Positions 34,849 through 48,206 of a stretch of 64,000 bases of DNA are shown here, piece by piece. Every line of letters starts with the position of its first letter. Position 1 is the first letter of the stretch. Under the pieces are notes generated by a model. That model had not been told where the DNA came from and made no database searches. It saw only the letters and a list, made by a program, of their open reading frames with translations. A program made the position numbers and the translations under genes. Origin of the DNA: Erigeron canadensis (taxonomy: Eukaryota > Streptophyta > Magnoliopsida > Asterales > Asteraceae); NCBI RefSeq assembly GCF_010389155.1, contig NC_057765.1, positions 3,224,001 through 3,288,000 on the forward strand, in the 5' to 3' direction.

Positions 34849-37393
34849 AAATCTACAGATATATCAATTTTTTTTTTAGTCCCACTGTCGGCATCACGAT
34901 ATCAACACATATGTCAGGTTAGATTTTTTGATCCTTTCACTATATCGTGATGCTATATCAATTTTTGTTTGTATGTTTGTAAATAGAAATCATGAAAAAT
35001 TATAAGTTTTTTCTCAACTAAATTTTTGCTAATAAGGCTGTACTAAATTTATTCTTGATATATGTTGTCTTTATGTTAACGAGATTACACATGGTGTTAT
35101 GAAACAATTTCTAAACCGTGTTTTTTTTTTTTATAATCTTTTGAGGTTATTTTTGTGGATTTATGTACTTCGATCCATTTATATAAAGATCGATTACATG
35201 CAGATACCTGAAAACTAATTATAAATTTAGAGAAATTAAGTTATTGAAAACTAAAAAATGTTTTGGTTAGCTGGTTTTATTTTGGCCTGTAAAGAGGATT
35301 AGCCATTAGCCATATTATTGTTAATAACACACTACTATCAGGTTTTTAAGTACTTAGACAAGCTGTACCATTTTCCTAAAATCATGATCTGCCACTTATT
35401 TTGCACTCAATGATGTTTGAATGTAGAATGCGATAATGCATTTCTAAGCACAGATATTAAACTAGGCTGACAAAATGTTTTGTATGGTAAGTGTGATACA
35501 GAGGGAGGTTGGTGGGTTAGTCCTAATTTGGGTAGAAATTAGAATTAAATTGGTATTGTTCACAAGATGTGGTCTACCTATAAACACCCCTCAACTCAAA
35601 CGTGACTTCAAACCCTATAAAGACATTTTGTAGAACCAAAACATGACACATGGTCGACATGTTTCATGACTAGATGACATGTTAATTATATGGGCATTGC
35701 GTAATTTTTCAACCCGGTTGGCCTGAAAACGTATTTAGTTATATGTTATTGGCAAATATTTGAACAACGATTCCCTATGTTATTATGGCAGTTGGTCTCA
35801 TATATGCATCCTCTATTAGGATTCAGGTAGTTGTTTTTAACTATAATTTTTTCATGAAAATAACAGTTGAACTTTCACCTCTTTTACTATTCAAGTACTT
35901 ATTTTTAACGTGATTTATCTATGAAATAAGTGTTGCACTTGACTTTTGCTTTACTGGAGTCAATAAAGATATTTTTAGCTAGCCATTTTGATCTTTTGCT
36001 TTACTTCACTCTTTTCTCTTTCGTATTACCGATGTCATTTGCAACCCAACCCTCCTGACCTATTTCCTCCATTTTTTAAATTTTACTCATTTTGACTAAC
36101 ATGTTACCCAACCTCCCATTTTTCTAGGCCACACTTAATAGTTTCACTTATCATTTCTTATGATTTGGGCGTTGCAGCATTAATTTGCCTTGATCTAATC
36201 CTTATGTATGACTAGAATGTTCCATTTCTTACATGCTTAGTGGTAAAATTGTACGAAACACCTCAAAGATCAAAAAGAAGAAGTGCTCCATGGGGATTTA
36301 CTGAGTTGTTGTCCACCTTTGATGCTTACTCATGAGGTCAGTGTTGTTGAGAGATTTTTCTTTGTTGTTTATTATCTAGGGCCAACATTTTACAAGTCAT
36401 TAAAAGAGGTGTCCATATTAAAACTACATTTGGACAATGCTTTGACAGAAAACACAAGAAAATTTAGTGATCACATGATGCAAATACACAACAAAACTGC
36501 AGCCAACATCATTTTCCTTTTACAACCTGATATGAATCCAACAACACAAGTGACCATCCAACATCAGCATACTTGAACCATATTTGTTGTCTATGATATC
36601 ATAACATAGTAGCTTAAGTCTTTTCTGGCATGTACACAAAGTTGGGTGACCATTGATTCATTGAACAACTTTCCTGACCCTTACTTGAAAGGTGATAATA
36701 ATTTTATCTTATTAAAAGAAGTATTTTTGTTAGTATGCCATTATTCCAAAAGTAATATGAAATTTGGATAGTCCATTTTTTTTTTTATGTTGATCTGTTT
36801 TTTTTTTTATTATTATTATTTTATCTTTACTTTTTATTTTTGCAGAATGGTGAGGGAGAAGAACAGAAAATAAAGTCCAAGGCCTTTGACATATTTGGTT
36901 GCTTTATCTTAAACTAAGTAAATTATAATATACTTAATGGATTGATGTTCACTCTTATTGTTTATCCTCAACTATTTACAGTGTTAATTATATTGTTTTG
37001 GAAAATGATAAATCCTTTTAAGATTAGGGTATAAGAAAATGACATGTGGTATCTACTAAATATTTTTCTTAATGTTGCTCTTTGATTTTGTCACATGTCT
37101 TCAACTAATACTTAGGATGATTTTTAGGCCATTCTTTTATGAGGATTAATCATTTCTTTATTTTTTTTTACGACTCAAACTTCATTAGTTTCAGGGTAGT
37201 TCTTTTAAAATGTTACTTTAAGGTAGCTACTTTATTCCATATAATATATCTTCTTTTGTTTTGATCTTGAGTTTTGACAACCGAATACAAGATTTGATTA
37301 GGCGCTCCATTAAAACATTTATTTAAGTTATAGGATTGATTGTATAGATATTGGAAGAGTGAATAAAATTAGTTAGGATAATAAGATACTATT
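34849..37393. other. AT-rich spacer, no supported gene
   Basis: A 97-residue frame at 36283-36576 starts with a non-ATG codon and resembles nothing I know. Several poly-T runs are present (for example 35119 and 36778). No paired repeats or domains were identified. Confidence 0.4.
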
Positions 37394-38573
37394 TGATGCA
37401 AGAAGAAGCGCAATCAAATGGCTCAAGAACAAATGATTAAATCAAAGATCGAAAACATTGACAAAACATCAATATTGTTATAAACTTAATAATAATTCAA
37501 CTGAATTGTACAATAACGAGAATTCCTATTTATACTAGCCCTAGTACTTTTAAAATAGGAAACAAATCAATTCATATTTATTTAACATAAATAAAAAATA
37601 ACTTATAAAAATAAAAGATAACTTATTAAAATAGAAGATTTAAATTAACTGCATTATGGGTTGGTTCAGGTCATGATATCCTGCATCATTCCCCTCCACT
37701 TCGAAAAAAACTCATCCTCGAGTTTTCCGCAAGCTTGGAACACGAATCTAAACGACATCCACCCGCATCGAATGGAACATCAACGCGATTCCCGTTCATA
37801 ATAATGTAGATGTCGATGTCCAAAAATACACTTCCAACTTCGCCATGTAATATGACAATTAATGATGATCGACTATTAAAGTTGGAACAAATACGCAAGG
37901 CAAGAAAGTCGACAATCAAGGATAGTTTTCCAACTTTAATATTCAAAATTGCAATTGAAGTAAACTGCCAACCACACGCTTTTATTTTCTTCCAAATTGG
38001 AAATTCAAATCTCATACTTCTAAGGTGATATATAACATATTCCCAAATTAATAGTACCTTATGATTGAAATTCTCGAACTCATATCCCTCATAACGTGAA
38101 ACAAATGAATTGTAACTTTTGGGTTGAACTTTACGTACACCACCATTGAACCAGACGTACCATTCTTTATCTTCGTACTCATCAAACACAGGAAGTGCTT
38201 GATAAGGTGTGCTACAATTCTCAAGATACTCCTCATTCCCATAGTTCTTGTCCCGGATGAAAAACTCTGAATCGGTTTCTTGAAACTTGTAACTATCGGC
38301 GTTATCAGGATGCTCCTCTTGCCCAATGATCTCATCCCAGATGACATCCTTTGGGTCAGTTTCCTGGATCATGCGATCTTGTGAATAGAACACGATTTCA
38401 TAGCTGCCTCGTTCGGCGATTCGGCGAGTAAAAAAGTGGTTCTCATCACGCATAGCCATTTGAATTAACCTTAGCTCTGATTACCAACTGATGCAGGAAG
38501 AAACGCAATCAAATGGCTCAAGAACAAATGATTAAATCAAAGACCGAAAACATTGACAAAACTATCAATATTC
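37394..38573 (-). mobile_element. Small LTR retroelement with primer-binding and polypurine sites
   Basis: On the minus strand, a complete 3' LTR of 295 bp (37688-37394) begins TGATGCA and ends TGCATCA. The polypurine tract GTGGAGGGGAA (37699-37689) stands directly before it. The matching 5' LTR is truncated: only its last ~85 bp (38573-38489) remain, nearly identical to the 3' copy. The 5' LTR is followed by 'ttggtaatcagagc', a close match to the initiator-tRNA-Met primer site. The internal region is only 800 bp and lacks gag-pol, so this is a non-autonomous TRIM-like element that carries its own open frame. Confidence 0.78.
37686..38459 (-). CDS. Unknown 257-residue ORF filling the small LTR element
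   Basis: The ATG at 38459 lies just inside the primer-binding site. The frame stays open across the whole interior, and its stop codon TGA is the first three bases of the 3' LTR. The N-terminal half is acidic and rich in Asp, Glu, Phe and Tyr ('DEYEDKEWYVWFNGG'). The C-terminal part is hydrophobic and Ile/Leu-rich ('LIVDFLALRICSNFNSRSSL'). No zinc knuckle, protease, reverse transcriptase or integrase motif is visible. It could be a remnant gag-like or captured sequence; I do not recognise it. Confidence 0.5.
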   Translation of the reverse strand: MAMRDENHFFTRRIAERGSYEIVFYSQDRMIQETDPKDVIWDEIIGQEEHPDNADSYKFQETDSEFFIRDKNYGNEEYLENCSTPYQALPVFDEYEDKEWYVWFNGGVRKVQPKSYNSFVSRYEGYEFENFNHKVLLIWEYVIYHLRSMRFEFPIWKKIKACGWQFTSIAILNIKVGKLSLIVDFLALRICSNFNSRSSLIVILHGEVGSVFLDIDIYIIMNGNRVDVPFDAGGCRLDSCSKLAENSRMSFFRSGGE

Positions 38574-39387
38574 TAATTCATGGCTACACTTGAAAAAATT
38601 CAGATTGACCAACAAGGGGAGAGAACAAATCATAGATGCTAAATTCAAAAGCTTAGATCTCTTTTATGTAGAATCTATCATATTATATAAAGCATTTACT
38701 CTTCATTCTATAACGAAGGAGTTTCGAAAAAAAGAATGCATCAGACCGCTCTCTCTTAATTGCAACACATCACATGGTCTCTCACTCCTTTACATGGCCA
38801 CCCTCCTTCCTCTATTGCACCAACATTGCCAGCCACAGCTGACTTCTGCTCCAAACCACCAAAAACCGCCATTTCAAAATGCCGAAAACTACTCACTGCC
38901 GGTGCATTATGTTTGCGGGTCTACTCAAGAGTCAAGACAACCGATAAGACTTTGTCTTTTCAATTATCTTTTTGGGCCCGGGGCGTATCAACCAGTTGTC
39001 CAACATGTCTGACCCACCCATTTTGCCGTGTTCAACACCAGGATAGTCTAGGTAAACAATAGTCAACCAAGAATGCTTTATCTACATACATCTTATATCT
39101 TATTCTCCGTAAGTAAAAACTCTTATAGGGTAAAATCCACATCCTTACCAAACGATTTCACTGTCATTACTTCAGCCCGGTGTAACTTTAGGTAGAATCA
39201 GATTTTTTTTAATATAAGAAAGTCCAACATTAGGTAAATTGAAAATTGTAGAGGTTTCTTAGAAAGTGAAGTCCTATTTTACAAATCTGAGCTATTAATT
39301 ATCAATCAATTGAATAATTAAGCATTGCGATTGGTCGATTGACTTTCAAAATAAGTTACACTTCAACCCTTCTTATTTCTTTCTTTA
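38574..39387. other. Spacer, no supported gene
   Basis: Overlapping frames at 38590-39062 read through simple CA-rich sequence, and their different frames contradict one another. Nothing is recognised. Confidence 0.4.
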
Positions 39388-39735
39388 CAATTCTGCCTCT
39401 ATACTTTGATTATTTTCCTTTTAGTACTCCGAGCTTGAATTTAACGCTAAAATCTGACTTAACTTTTCCCACTTCCTATTTAACAGCGACAAATCTTCAA
39501 ATACTTCTATTTCCATAGTTTCGATTCATGTGTGTACGTTGAAATTTTTACCTTAAAAGCACCCAATTTAGCCATGGATGGGTGTTTAAAGTGAGGAAGA
39601 AGAAAAAGTAATTAAGTAAACAAATCATACATGCTGGTTTCTAGAATTAGGCAGCCACTTAGACATTCTCCTCCGAGTCAACTGGTAATGCTCGTTCAAG
39701 ATAGTTATCATGTTTGATACTAATCTAACATTTTT
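39388..39735 (-). pseudogene. Decayed 3' end of a tandem-kinase gene
   Basis: 39633-39735 matches the end of the last exon of the 41010-44152 gene (its 41040-41140), for example 'caggcagccacttag' and 'ttcaagatagtta', with substitutions and loss of the frame. The similarity continues into the 3' flank: 39388-39520 matches 40730-40862, sharing 'ctctatactttg', 'ttccttttagtactccg' and 'cttcaaatact'. The rest of this gene copy is gone, so this is a relic of an additional duplicate. Confidence 0.65.
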
Positions 39736-40427
39736 CTTGTAGTGGGTAAAAGACTAAGACGATGGCGGGAACATCACAATTTGTGTATATACCAAAAACC
39801 AACATACAAAACAAGCGACAACCTATCTTCTCTAGGATATAGAAAACTAAATCAGATTACAAAACTCATTTGAATTACTTGTGAGTTACAAATATACTGC
39901 CTTAAGATAATAGAAATAAATCAGAGGACTCAATCTTTTAAATCACTGTGAATTTTTAATCTATTTAAATTTATGGAAAGAAAACATCTAAACAATACGA
40001 TCGGGTATCATTTAAGCAGAGGACAGGTTTCGTGTTGTCCCAAATACACTATTTGTCCAATATTCTAATACGTGAATATTGTGTGTAATTAGGTTAAGAA
40101 AAAAAAGGTATGTTGGTTATTAGAAGAATACTTGTATACCCTATAATCGTATGCTCCGTATATACTTTTTCAAATGTACTGGTTGGTCAAATTAATTTAA
40201 AGAATAAAAATGGTTGGTGAAGTATGTAGCAGATAAAACTTAAACATATGGAATCGTAATTGTAATATAACAATAAATTAAATGGAACTAAGTTTATATA
40301 TCAAAAGTGTAAATAATTTGTTTTTAAAGGTTTCAAGTGAAAATCCTAAAACTGTATTGTTTGTGATGGTGGGACCAACTACAAAAACAACCCCCCATAT
40401 TTGCAAAGTAAAAAAAAACTAACAAAA
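39736..40427. other. AT-rich spacer
   Basis: Nothing recognised. Confidence 0.4.
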
Positions 40428-40677
40428 TCTATCTATAAACCCTTATAGAGGGTATAAGTTTTAAGAAATTAAGCAATTTTTTCATTTCCATAATACCCTT
40501 CTTACTATTATTGTTTTTTACACCTCCTCAAGTATCTACAGAAAGTACCCTTATCAAAAATTTAAACCCACAAAACACACAACATCCTTCTCCTGCGCAT
40601 TCTTCGATCACCACCACCGCCTTCATTTTATATTGTCCTTATCTTCTAGCCGCTGCAACGCGCGGGTACTATGCTCG
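40428..40677 (+). mobile_element. Non-autonomous Helitron, 250 bp
   Basis: The 3' end CCGCTGCAACGCGCGGG plus TACTATGCTCG, followed by T, is nearly the same as the end of the Helitron at 14555-15032. The proposed 5' end, TCTATCTATAAACCC after an A (40427), is plausible but less certain. It lies in the 3' flank of the 41010-44152 gene. Confidence 0.6.
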
Positions 40678-41009
40678 TTTTTACAAAGCATATTGTAAAC
40701 TAGCCTATTTATTAAAAAAAACTCTTATTCCTGCCTCTATACTTTGGTTATTTTCCTTTTAGTACTCCGTGCTTGAATTAAATGCTAAAATCGATCTGAC
40801 TTTAATTTGTCCGACTTCCTCTTTAACAGCAAGAAATTAATCTTCAAATACTTGTATTTCCATATGCCTACAAATGATAGGAAGTGTGTGAATATTGATT
40901 CATGTGCTTTGAGTTAAACTTGTATGCTCATATTTTAACCACATTTTAATTCGAGCACCAATATAGTAATTATCCTAAAACATTAGTTTTCTGAAAGAAG
41001 AAAAGGTAA

Positions 41010-44000
41010 TTAAGATAAATAACAATAATTGAAAAAAGAAACACATACACGGTTTCTGGAATCAGGCAGCCACTTAGCCATTCTGTTCCGTGTCAATTTG
41101 TAATGTTCCTTCAAGATAGTTACCATATTTGATTCTGCATCCACCTCATTGCAAATTTCAAAACATATATCTGCAAGATCATCCAAGGACTTATTTCCAT
41201 ATCGCATGACGAGATGATCAATTTCGTTTTTACGCTTTTCATTGGGGATTCGTTCCCCTGTTATAATCTCTGCGAATAACACTCTAAAACCGGAGAGATT
41301 GCTCTGTAGCAATAAAGGTCCTGACAAATTAATATTTATTCAGATCGAGTATGCAGCTGTTTCACAACTCAACTACATCACGAACAAAATTTCCTAACTA
41401 TGAGAGATAGGTTGAAGTAACTTACTGCACCCAGGAGTATAGTCGCCAGGCTCGTTAGAATAGTAGAATTCAGTATAGCGACCGTGTACTAACATAGTCA
41501 CGTCATAATCAGAAAGCTTTGCTGTAAAGTCCTATTTTATAAATGCATTAAGACCAGCAAGGTATGTTAACCAGCTTACTAAAAAAAAAAAAAGAAAGAA
41601 AGAAAAACATTAGAGCACATATCCTAGAGTTAATTTCATTACATACCCCAGCCATAATTAGAAGTTTCGCCCCTATCATATTTTCTTATCATTACATACC
41701 CTTTTGTATCTATTAAGTACTAGATCTATTCTTGCGATTAGATTTAGAGCTGTTACTTTGATATTTTTATATACATGGAGATAGATATAGATACATATGG
41801 AATACGAGATCATGATGATGGCGGCGGCAGATCACCACATCATATAGCTAAAGATATTCATTAGTAAAAAACAGGTTTATTACGGAAGAATCTTATACGA
41901 TATTTTTTTGTTGGATGCATCTTAGACGATATGTTTACTACTATTATTAGCTACACACGCATAATTAAGACGATATGTTATTATCTAGCTTTCCGAGTGT
42001 AACTATTGAATGCCTACATTAAGTTGAAAGGTCGGGTCAACATGTACCTCATCAAGCATTATCTTGTTCCTGTCAAGCTCGGACTTACTGACTTCATCGT
42101 CTGTCTTATGCAAGAAAACAATCCCTCGAGCGACTCCCACTGCTATCTTCACTCTTGTAGCCAATGGAAGTCGTGCTACAGATCCTACAACCCATGGAAA
42201 TAAAGCTCTACACTTAAACCTGCATATGTTGATTAAATTTTACTTATGTCTAGCGCTGTTTTTTTTTGCTTACCACTACCAAGGTCAATATCAAAGTTCG
42301 AATTAGGCATAAGTTCATACACAAGGAAGGCCTCATGACCTTCTAAGCAGTATCCCAAGATCTTAACAACGTTGGGATGACAGAACTTTTTTAACGTTTC
42401 TGGATCAAACTGTGCTCAAAAGCGATCAAGTTAGACACTTAGACAACGTACTTAGGCTAATAAATAAGTATCTTATCTGATAATATAAAATGTAAAACAG
42501 CAGATACATCACTCTCCTTTTCAAGGCTTACCATCATTGAGAAGCGTTGAAATCTTCTAACTGCAACGACCAATCCAGTATTCTTCTTACATGGTGAATA
42601 TGTCATATTATCCACCCAACCTTTGTATGCCTTTCCATAACTCCCCTCACCTAACCATGCCTGATTCTCAAAGTCCCTTGTGACAAGTTTCAGTTCGTCA
42701 TAAGTGAATAGTTTTAGATAACCATCTGTGTTGGTTGAAGAACCGTGATTCATGTTGTTCTTAAGGCTCTTTGGCGAACTTGTTCCATGTTGGTCTTGCA
42801 AAATGGACAAAACATTATCAAAAGTTATTTTTAGAGATTATCAAAAAAAAAAAAAAAGAAAAAAAGGTCTCCTTTCTCTGCAGATACATTTGATGGACAT
42901 TATTAATATTCTCTCTTCAAGCAATTACGATTGTATATATCTCCGTAGACTTGTTTTCATTTCTGTAACAGTTACAGCTTTGTCTGGGCCTCTATCCGTT
43001 AAAAAGGCCAATTGTAAGTGTTAAAAATTGTTTTTTGATATTAAGATTATTTTGTAAACGAAGAGCAAAGAATGCACATACGACATTAAGGAAAAGTTTG
43101 TGCATACCAGAGCTTTGCTTAGTTGTGAAAACAAAATACTTATGTATCTTTGATGTAAATCCCATTGCCCCTGATTGATTTGCAGAAATTTCCCATTTCT
43201 TCTGCAATTCCAGTAACTTCTGAAGTAAGCCCACAACCTCAGCTATGGTGGGTCGTTCTTTTGGAATACTAATCAAACAACGATATGCAATTTGGGCAAA
43301 CTGTCTTAAACATTTGGGAGAAATTGTTCCTTGAATTTTAGAATCAGCCATTTGTTCAAATTTTTTTTCTGTCACATATTTTTGAGCCCATCTCACCAGA
43401 CTGCATTGCTCCTCACCATACTTTATGTCAACTGGAAGCCTTCCGGATAGCAACTCAAACAATACGACCCCAAATGCATATACATCTGTTTTTCTTGTCA
43501 GTTGTGTGGTATAGAAAAACTCAGGATCTAGATAGCCTAGTGTACCTTTAACACTGGCCTCAATACAAGACAATGATTGATTAGTAGGGCCTATTTTTGA
43601 TAACCCGAAATCTGAAAGCTTGGCTGCCAAATTCTCATCCAAAAGAATATTCGAACTCTTTACATCACGATGTATAATTCCTTGCTGAGTGCCAAAACCG
43701 GTGTGAAGGTAGTCTAATCCACGACCTGCACCTATGGCTATTTTTAGTCTTTGAACCCAACTAAAAGGTATTGCAGCCTTGTGTAGCTGATCGTGTAAGG
43801 TTCCATGCGGCATATACTCATAAACAAGTATCATCTCCTTGTTATCGTCACAAAAGCCCATCAGAGAGACCAAGTGACAGTGACGTAGCTTTGAAAGAAT
43901 CTCAATTTCAGCCTTAAACTCTGGTGCACCTTGGTTAGACATTGAATTTAACCGCTTGATAGCCACAACATGATTAGTTTCTTCGATAGAAATACTACCT

Positions 44001-44152
44001 TTGTATACCTTTCCGAATCCTCCCTCTCCGATGACCCGTTCATCATCAAAGTTGTTAGTTGCAGCTTCAATATCTGCAAGAGAAAAACGGTGACATGGGA
44101 TTGCTGAAGCTGATGATGACGTGTCATCAGCCTGACCAGATGCATACTGCAT
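41010..44152 (-). CDS. Tandem kinase: CrRLK1L-type kinase + RLCK-VII pseudokinase (TK-C)
   Basis: Six exons, 44152-43108, 42794-42532, 42409-42274, 42184-42048, 41531-41426 and 41320-41010, give 665 residues. Exon 1 is 1,045 nt, exactly as in TK-B. Kinase 1 is complete: GEGGFGKVY (42-50), VAIKR lysine K66, HRD 161-163, DFG 181-183, DPEF. The linker DQHGTSSP...NNMNHG leads into an RLCK-VII-like domain (FTYDELKLVTRDF, GEGSYGKAYKGWV). There the usual VAVK lysine is Arg (VAVRRF), the HRD loop has become 'ELDRNKIML', and DFG has become DYD. Of the three RLCK-VII-type second domains this is the most decayed. The C-terminus is about 20 residues longer than in TK-A and TK-B. ATG 44152 is used; it aligns with MYSATHEGD of the 45320-50156 gene. 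Confidence 0.85.
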
Positions 44153-45319
44153 AATCCTGGTTTGGTTATTCAGATATGTACTTTGGAACTTAATTGATAG
44201 GATGTAAACAATTTGTGTTCCTTATAAGTTTCAATACGATGGAGACAAGCATTGACTACAATAATTTCAGGGGCTGCAGATGATGAAATTTTAAAGCAGC
44301 TTTTATAAAGTCAACTTCAACAATATAAGGTGCAATAAAAAAGTCTCAACCAAAGCAACAGATTCAAGCACACCGCGTGCAGAAATCTACAAGGTATGTA
44401 TATATGTGTGTATGAAGAGGAAGAAGTAAAGAAGAGGTGTTGTGTGTGTCGGTAACTAATGTGTCGACTAGGAAGAAATAAGGAAGAGGTCACAGCTAGG
44501 AGACGTTTAACCGGTTCAAAGATGCTCAACCTGAGGTTAGTAAAGAACTTATGACATTTTTTTAGAAGTCAACTATCAGATGCAGCTACTGAATATCTTG
44601 AGATTATTTTTTTTAGAAGTCAACTATCCACAACGGTAGGTGCAAGGAAAAATGCAGAAATATTATCTATACTAATATAGTAAAAGATTGGATTGGATTG
44701 GAGGTGAATATGCATTAGATATGGAGACAGTATTTTAAATGGGAGGTGATATTAGTACCACCAAAGTTAATAGAGTTACCACACACTACAAGATTTATAG
44801 TAGACTGTACAAACATATAATGCATAAATGTGGTAACTCAATAAAATTTTATGGTAGTATTATCGATTCTCATTTTAAATGCATAAATAACTACTTGTAT
44901 TTAAAAATGAATAACTTATGCTAGATACATAGATATGGTCAATATTAATTATGTACAGATAACAGAAATTCTTGTCATTGCATGGATCTTACAATGTCAA
45001 ATTTTAATAGTTGCACCATGGCATGTATAGAAACCATTTTCTTTCTCAATTTTATTTAACCGAGTTTTGCAAATGTGTGTCTAGAAAAGTGTATGTGATC
45101 ATATGATTACGATTACCACATTCCGTTATTGAAATATACGGTAGTAATCATTTGATCATTGTTGCTTAAACTCGATTCATCTTTTCACCGTTGATTTAGT
45201 CTACAGAGTATCATAGCATATCAATGGTGGTCGATTTTGTTGTTATAGTTGATTTTGTCTACATTGTAGTATATAGACATTGATTGATACATCATACATA
45301 TGAAGGCTTCAAGCTTTAA
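44153..45319. other. Spacer with possible Helitron 5' end
   Basis: At 44667 'tctatactaatatagtaaaa' after an A resembles a plus-strand Helitron start, but no matching 3' end was found. 44740-44870 contains an inverted pair around 'agttaccacac' and 'gtggtaact'. There are no genes. Confidence 0.35.
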
Positions 45320-48149
45320 TTATCTAAAATTTCGCCGGTCTCTTCTGAGATAATCCATTCTGTAAGCCCACAACTGCTCTCCCACCATTTTCATATCTGG
45401 CCGGTACGCCCCTGATGGGGCAGCACATTGAAAAGCTAAATCGACCATATTTTCAAAGATTTTATAATCCACGGATTCTTTCATTTGAGGATCAACCAAA
45501 TCGAATATACGATTTTCTTTGAACTTCTCAAACGCCTGGAAACAAACACCAAAACAATCACGGACTATAGCCTATAGGTATTTAAAAAAAAAAAACTGAA
45601 CAAAGTTTTCAGCCCATTAAGACTCTTCACATTTTCAACTTTCTAGTATGTAACCCAACCCTTCCAATCTACCCCTTACTTAATTACCTTCTAGTCCATC
45701 ACTTCAATACTAATTTCCTAAACTAGCCCAAATAATCTTAAATTCACCCATATCATGGATTGAGCCCTGAATTTCATCCCGAATTCCCGACAGTCATGAG
45801 TCTACCAGATGAACTAACCCCACATTGACATGTACATCGTTGTTTACTACGAGAATGGTAGAGAAAATTGATCAAAGGTCTCCTCTCTTCCTATTTCTAT
45901 TTTTTGGGAATAGTTCCATCTCGAATGGGGCTCAAGCCTATTATGTCATGAAGTGATATCAAACGTCGAAAAAAAAGTGATTCATATGCCTAGCTAGATA
46001 CACAGGGGTGTTAGAAGAAGTTGAAACTAACCCATCTTATTGTCACTTTCTCCTCTGGAGATCTCCTCGGCTGAATGGGCCGCCGGCCCGTCAGAATTTC
46101 TATGAGTAAAACACCGAAAGAGTAGACGTCGCATTTTGTGGTGAGTTGGCTGGTTCTCATATACTCGGGGTCAATGTAACCGAGTGTGCCCTTTATTTTA
46201 GGCACACGAGTTGTTGTATTATTAGTCTCTGCATTTTCAAGTCGTGAGAATCCAAAATCGGCCACTTTTGCCGTGAGTCTTTCGTTTAGAAGAATATTGG
46301 ATGATTTCACGTCTCGGTGTATAATTTGGTATTCTGCTCAACATCAAAAAAGTAAATTTTGTATAAATATAACGTACGTAACTTTATAATATAAAGAAAA
46401 TTTCTAAAAAGATTTCTTACTTATTAGTACCGACCAGTGATGAAAAAGGAATAATTTGTAAAAATCTATATTAATTTTTTTTTGACTGGTTGTTGCCTTG
46501 GTGGTGGGTGTCAAGATGTGAAATTGTGAATAAAACTTAATTAACTTTCAAAAAAAAAAAAATGACAATAGTTAAATGATTGCTTTCTTTAACCGTTAAT
46601 CAAAATAGTATATTCAGAGTTGATCGAGACTTCATGAATTCTAGGAAAAATTATTAATCACTTATTTTTATGCAAGCAAATAGGCTGTATCATAAAAAAT
46701 ATCTTAGGCTTTACTAATTCTTTTCTTTTCTACAATTTTATTCAAACAAAATCTATTTGCATATAATTTTGGGTAAGTCATTGTTAATACGTAATAATTT
46801 TCAATTGTTATTTATGAACATTTTGTTTGAGTAAAGTTTGAAATTAGTTATTCTTTAAGAATAAAAAAATAATAATAATACTGTAGATATGTTATGATGA
46901 GGTGTTCAAAATACACGCGGAGAAAAGAAAATATCATTTTTGTGAGGAATTGAAGAAAGAAAATACAAATATGTTTTATGATCGACATGGATGACCACTT
47001 GATGAATTTCGATTATTGGAGAGAGATCTATATGTATTCTACGTTATGCATACCCGCGTATTGATGGAGATAGGTTAAGCCATGAGAAATATCTATGCAA
47101 ATTGAAAGTCGTTGACTGAAATCCAAGAAACTTCCGCGAATTCCTGATACGACAATTCAACGACTAAATTATTATGGATAAAATGAGACTATTTGCAATA
47201 TGCATGTAAATTCGTTGAGTAAAATTTTTTATAATGTTTGTAGGATACATATATAGTTGCACCTAAGGATCGATGGTCCTATTAAAAACACGTACCAATG
47301 TTAAACCAAATTATCTTATATAAAAATAGTTATAAATCTACATAACTCACACGACTAAAGATGAATTTAATTATAAAATGATAACATCTGCAAAATCAAG
47401 TGATTAGATTAGGAAACAAAATTATTATAGTTTGAAGTTGATTTTTAAAACGGTTTTGCTAAACGAAACCCTAAAGGCTTTAATTTCGTTAAGCTGCATT
47501 AATTAGTTATATACTTACCATAAAATTCAGGGGTGGATTTTTAATATGAAAATGTACAATCTTTTTATGCACGTTAAGTGAAGTCATAAGGGCTTTGTTT
47601 AACATTTTCTTTTTAAAAATACTTTTAGGTCAATTAATCATTATTATTTTTGTATAAACATGATGATAAACTTATTATTGCTAATTAATTACCGTCTAAA
47701 TGTTGTCTAAGGGTACCGTTAGGCATGTATTCTGTAATAAGAAGGTGCTCGTTTCCTTCATCAACGTAACCAAGAAGTTTCACTATACATCGATGATCCG
47801 TCTTCTCAAAGAGTTTGACCTCACTTCTAAACTCGCTTTTTAGAGCATCATAACGTTCCTGCATAATTATTTTCCGATACCACGTGACAATTAGCTGACT
47901 TTATAAAAAGTCAATTTGCTAATTATAATTGACAATTAGTCTATTGATTTAATAAGTCAATTTACTTTTTTGGCAAAAGAAAACGAGTATAGATCATATA
48001 TATCAATCATGCAATTGACCCATTAGTCTATTAATTTATAAAGTCAAAATTATTAAATGCGTACACGATATTAATCGAAGAAAAACCTATTCTAATTATT
48101 AATCGAATGTAACTATATGCTAACAAAATTATCAATAATAAAAAACAAA

Positions 48150-48206
<57 letters not shown>

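Noticed and set aside
36283..36576. 97-residue frame as a small gene
   Set aside because: Non-ATG start and no similarity that I recognise; surrounded by AT-rich spacer.
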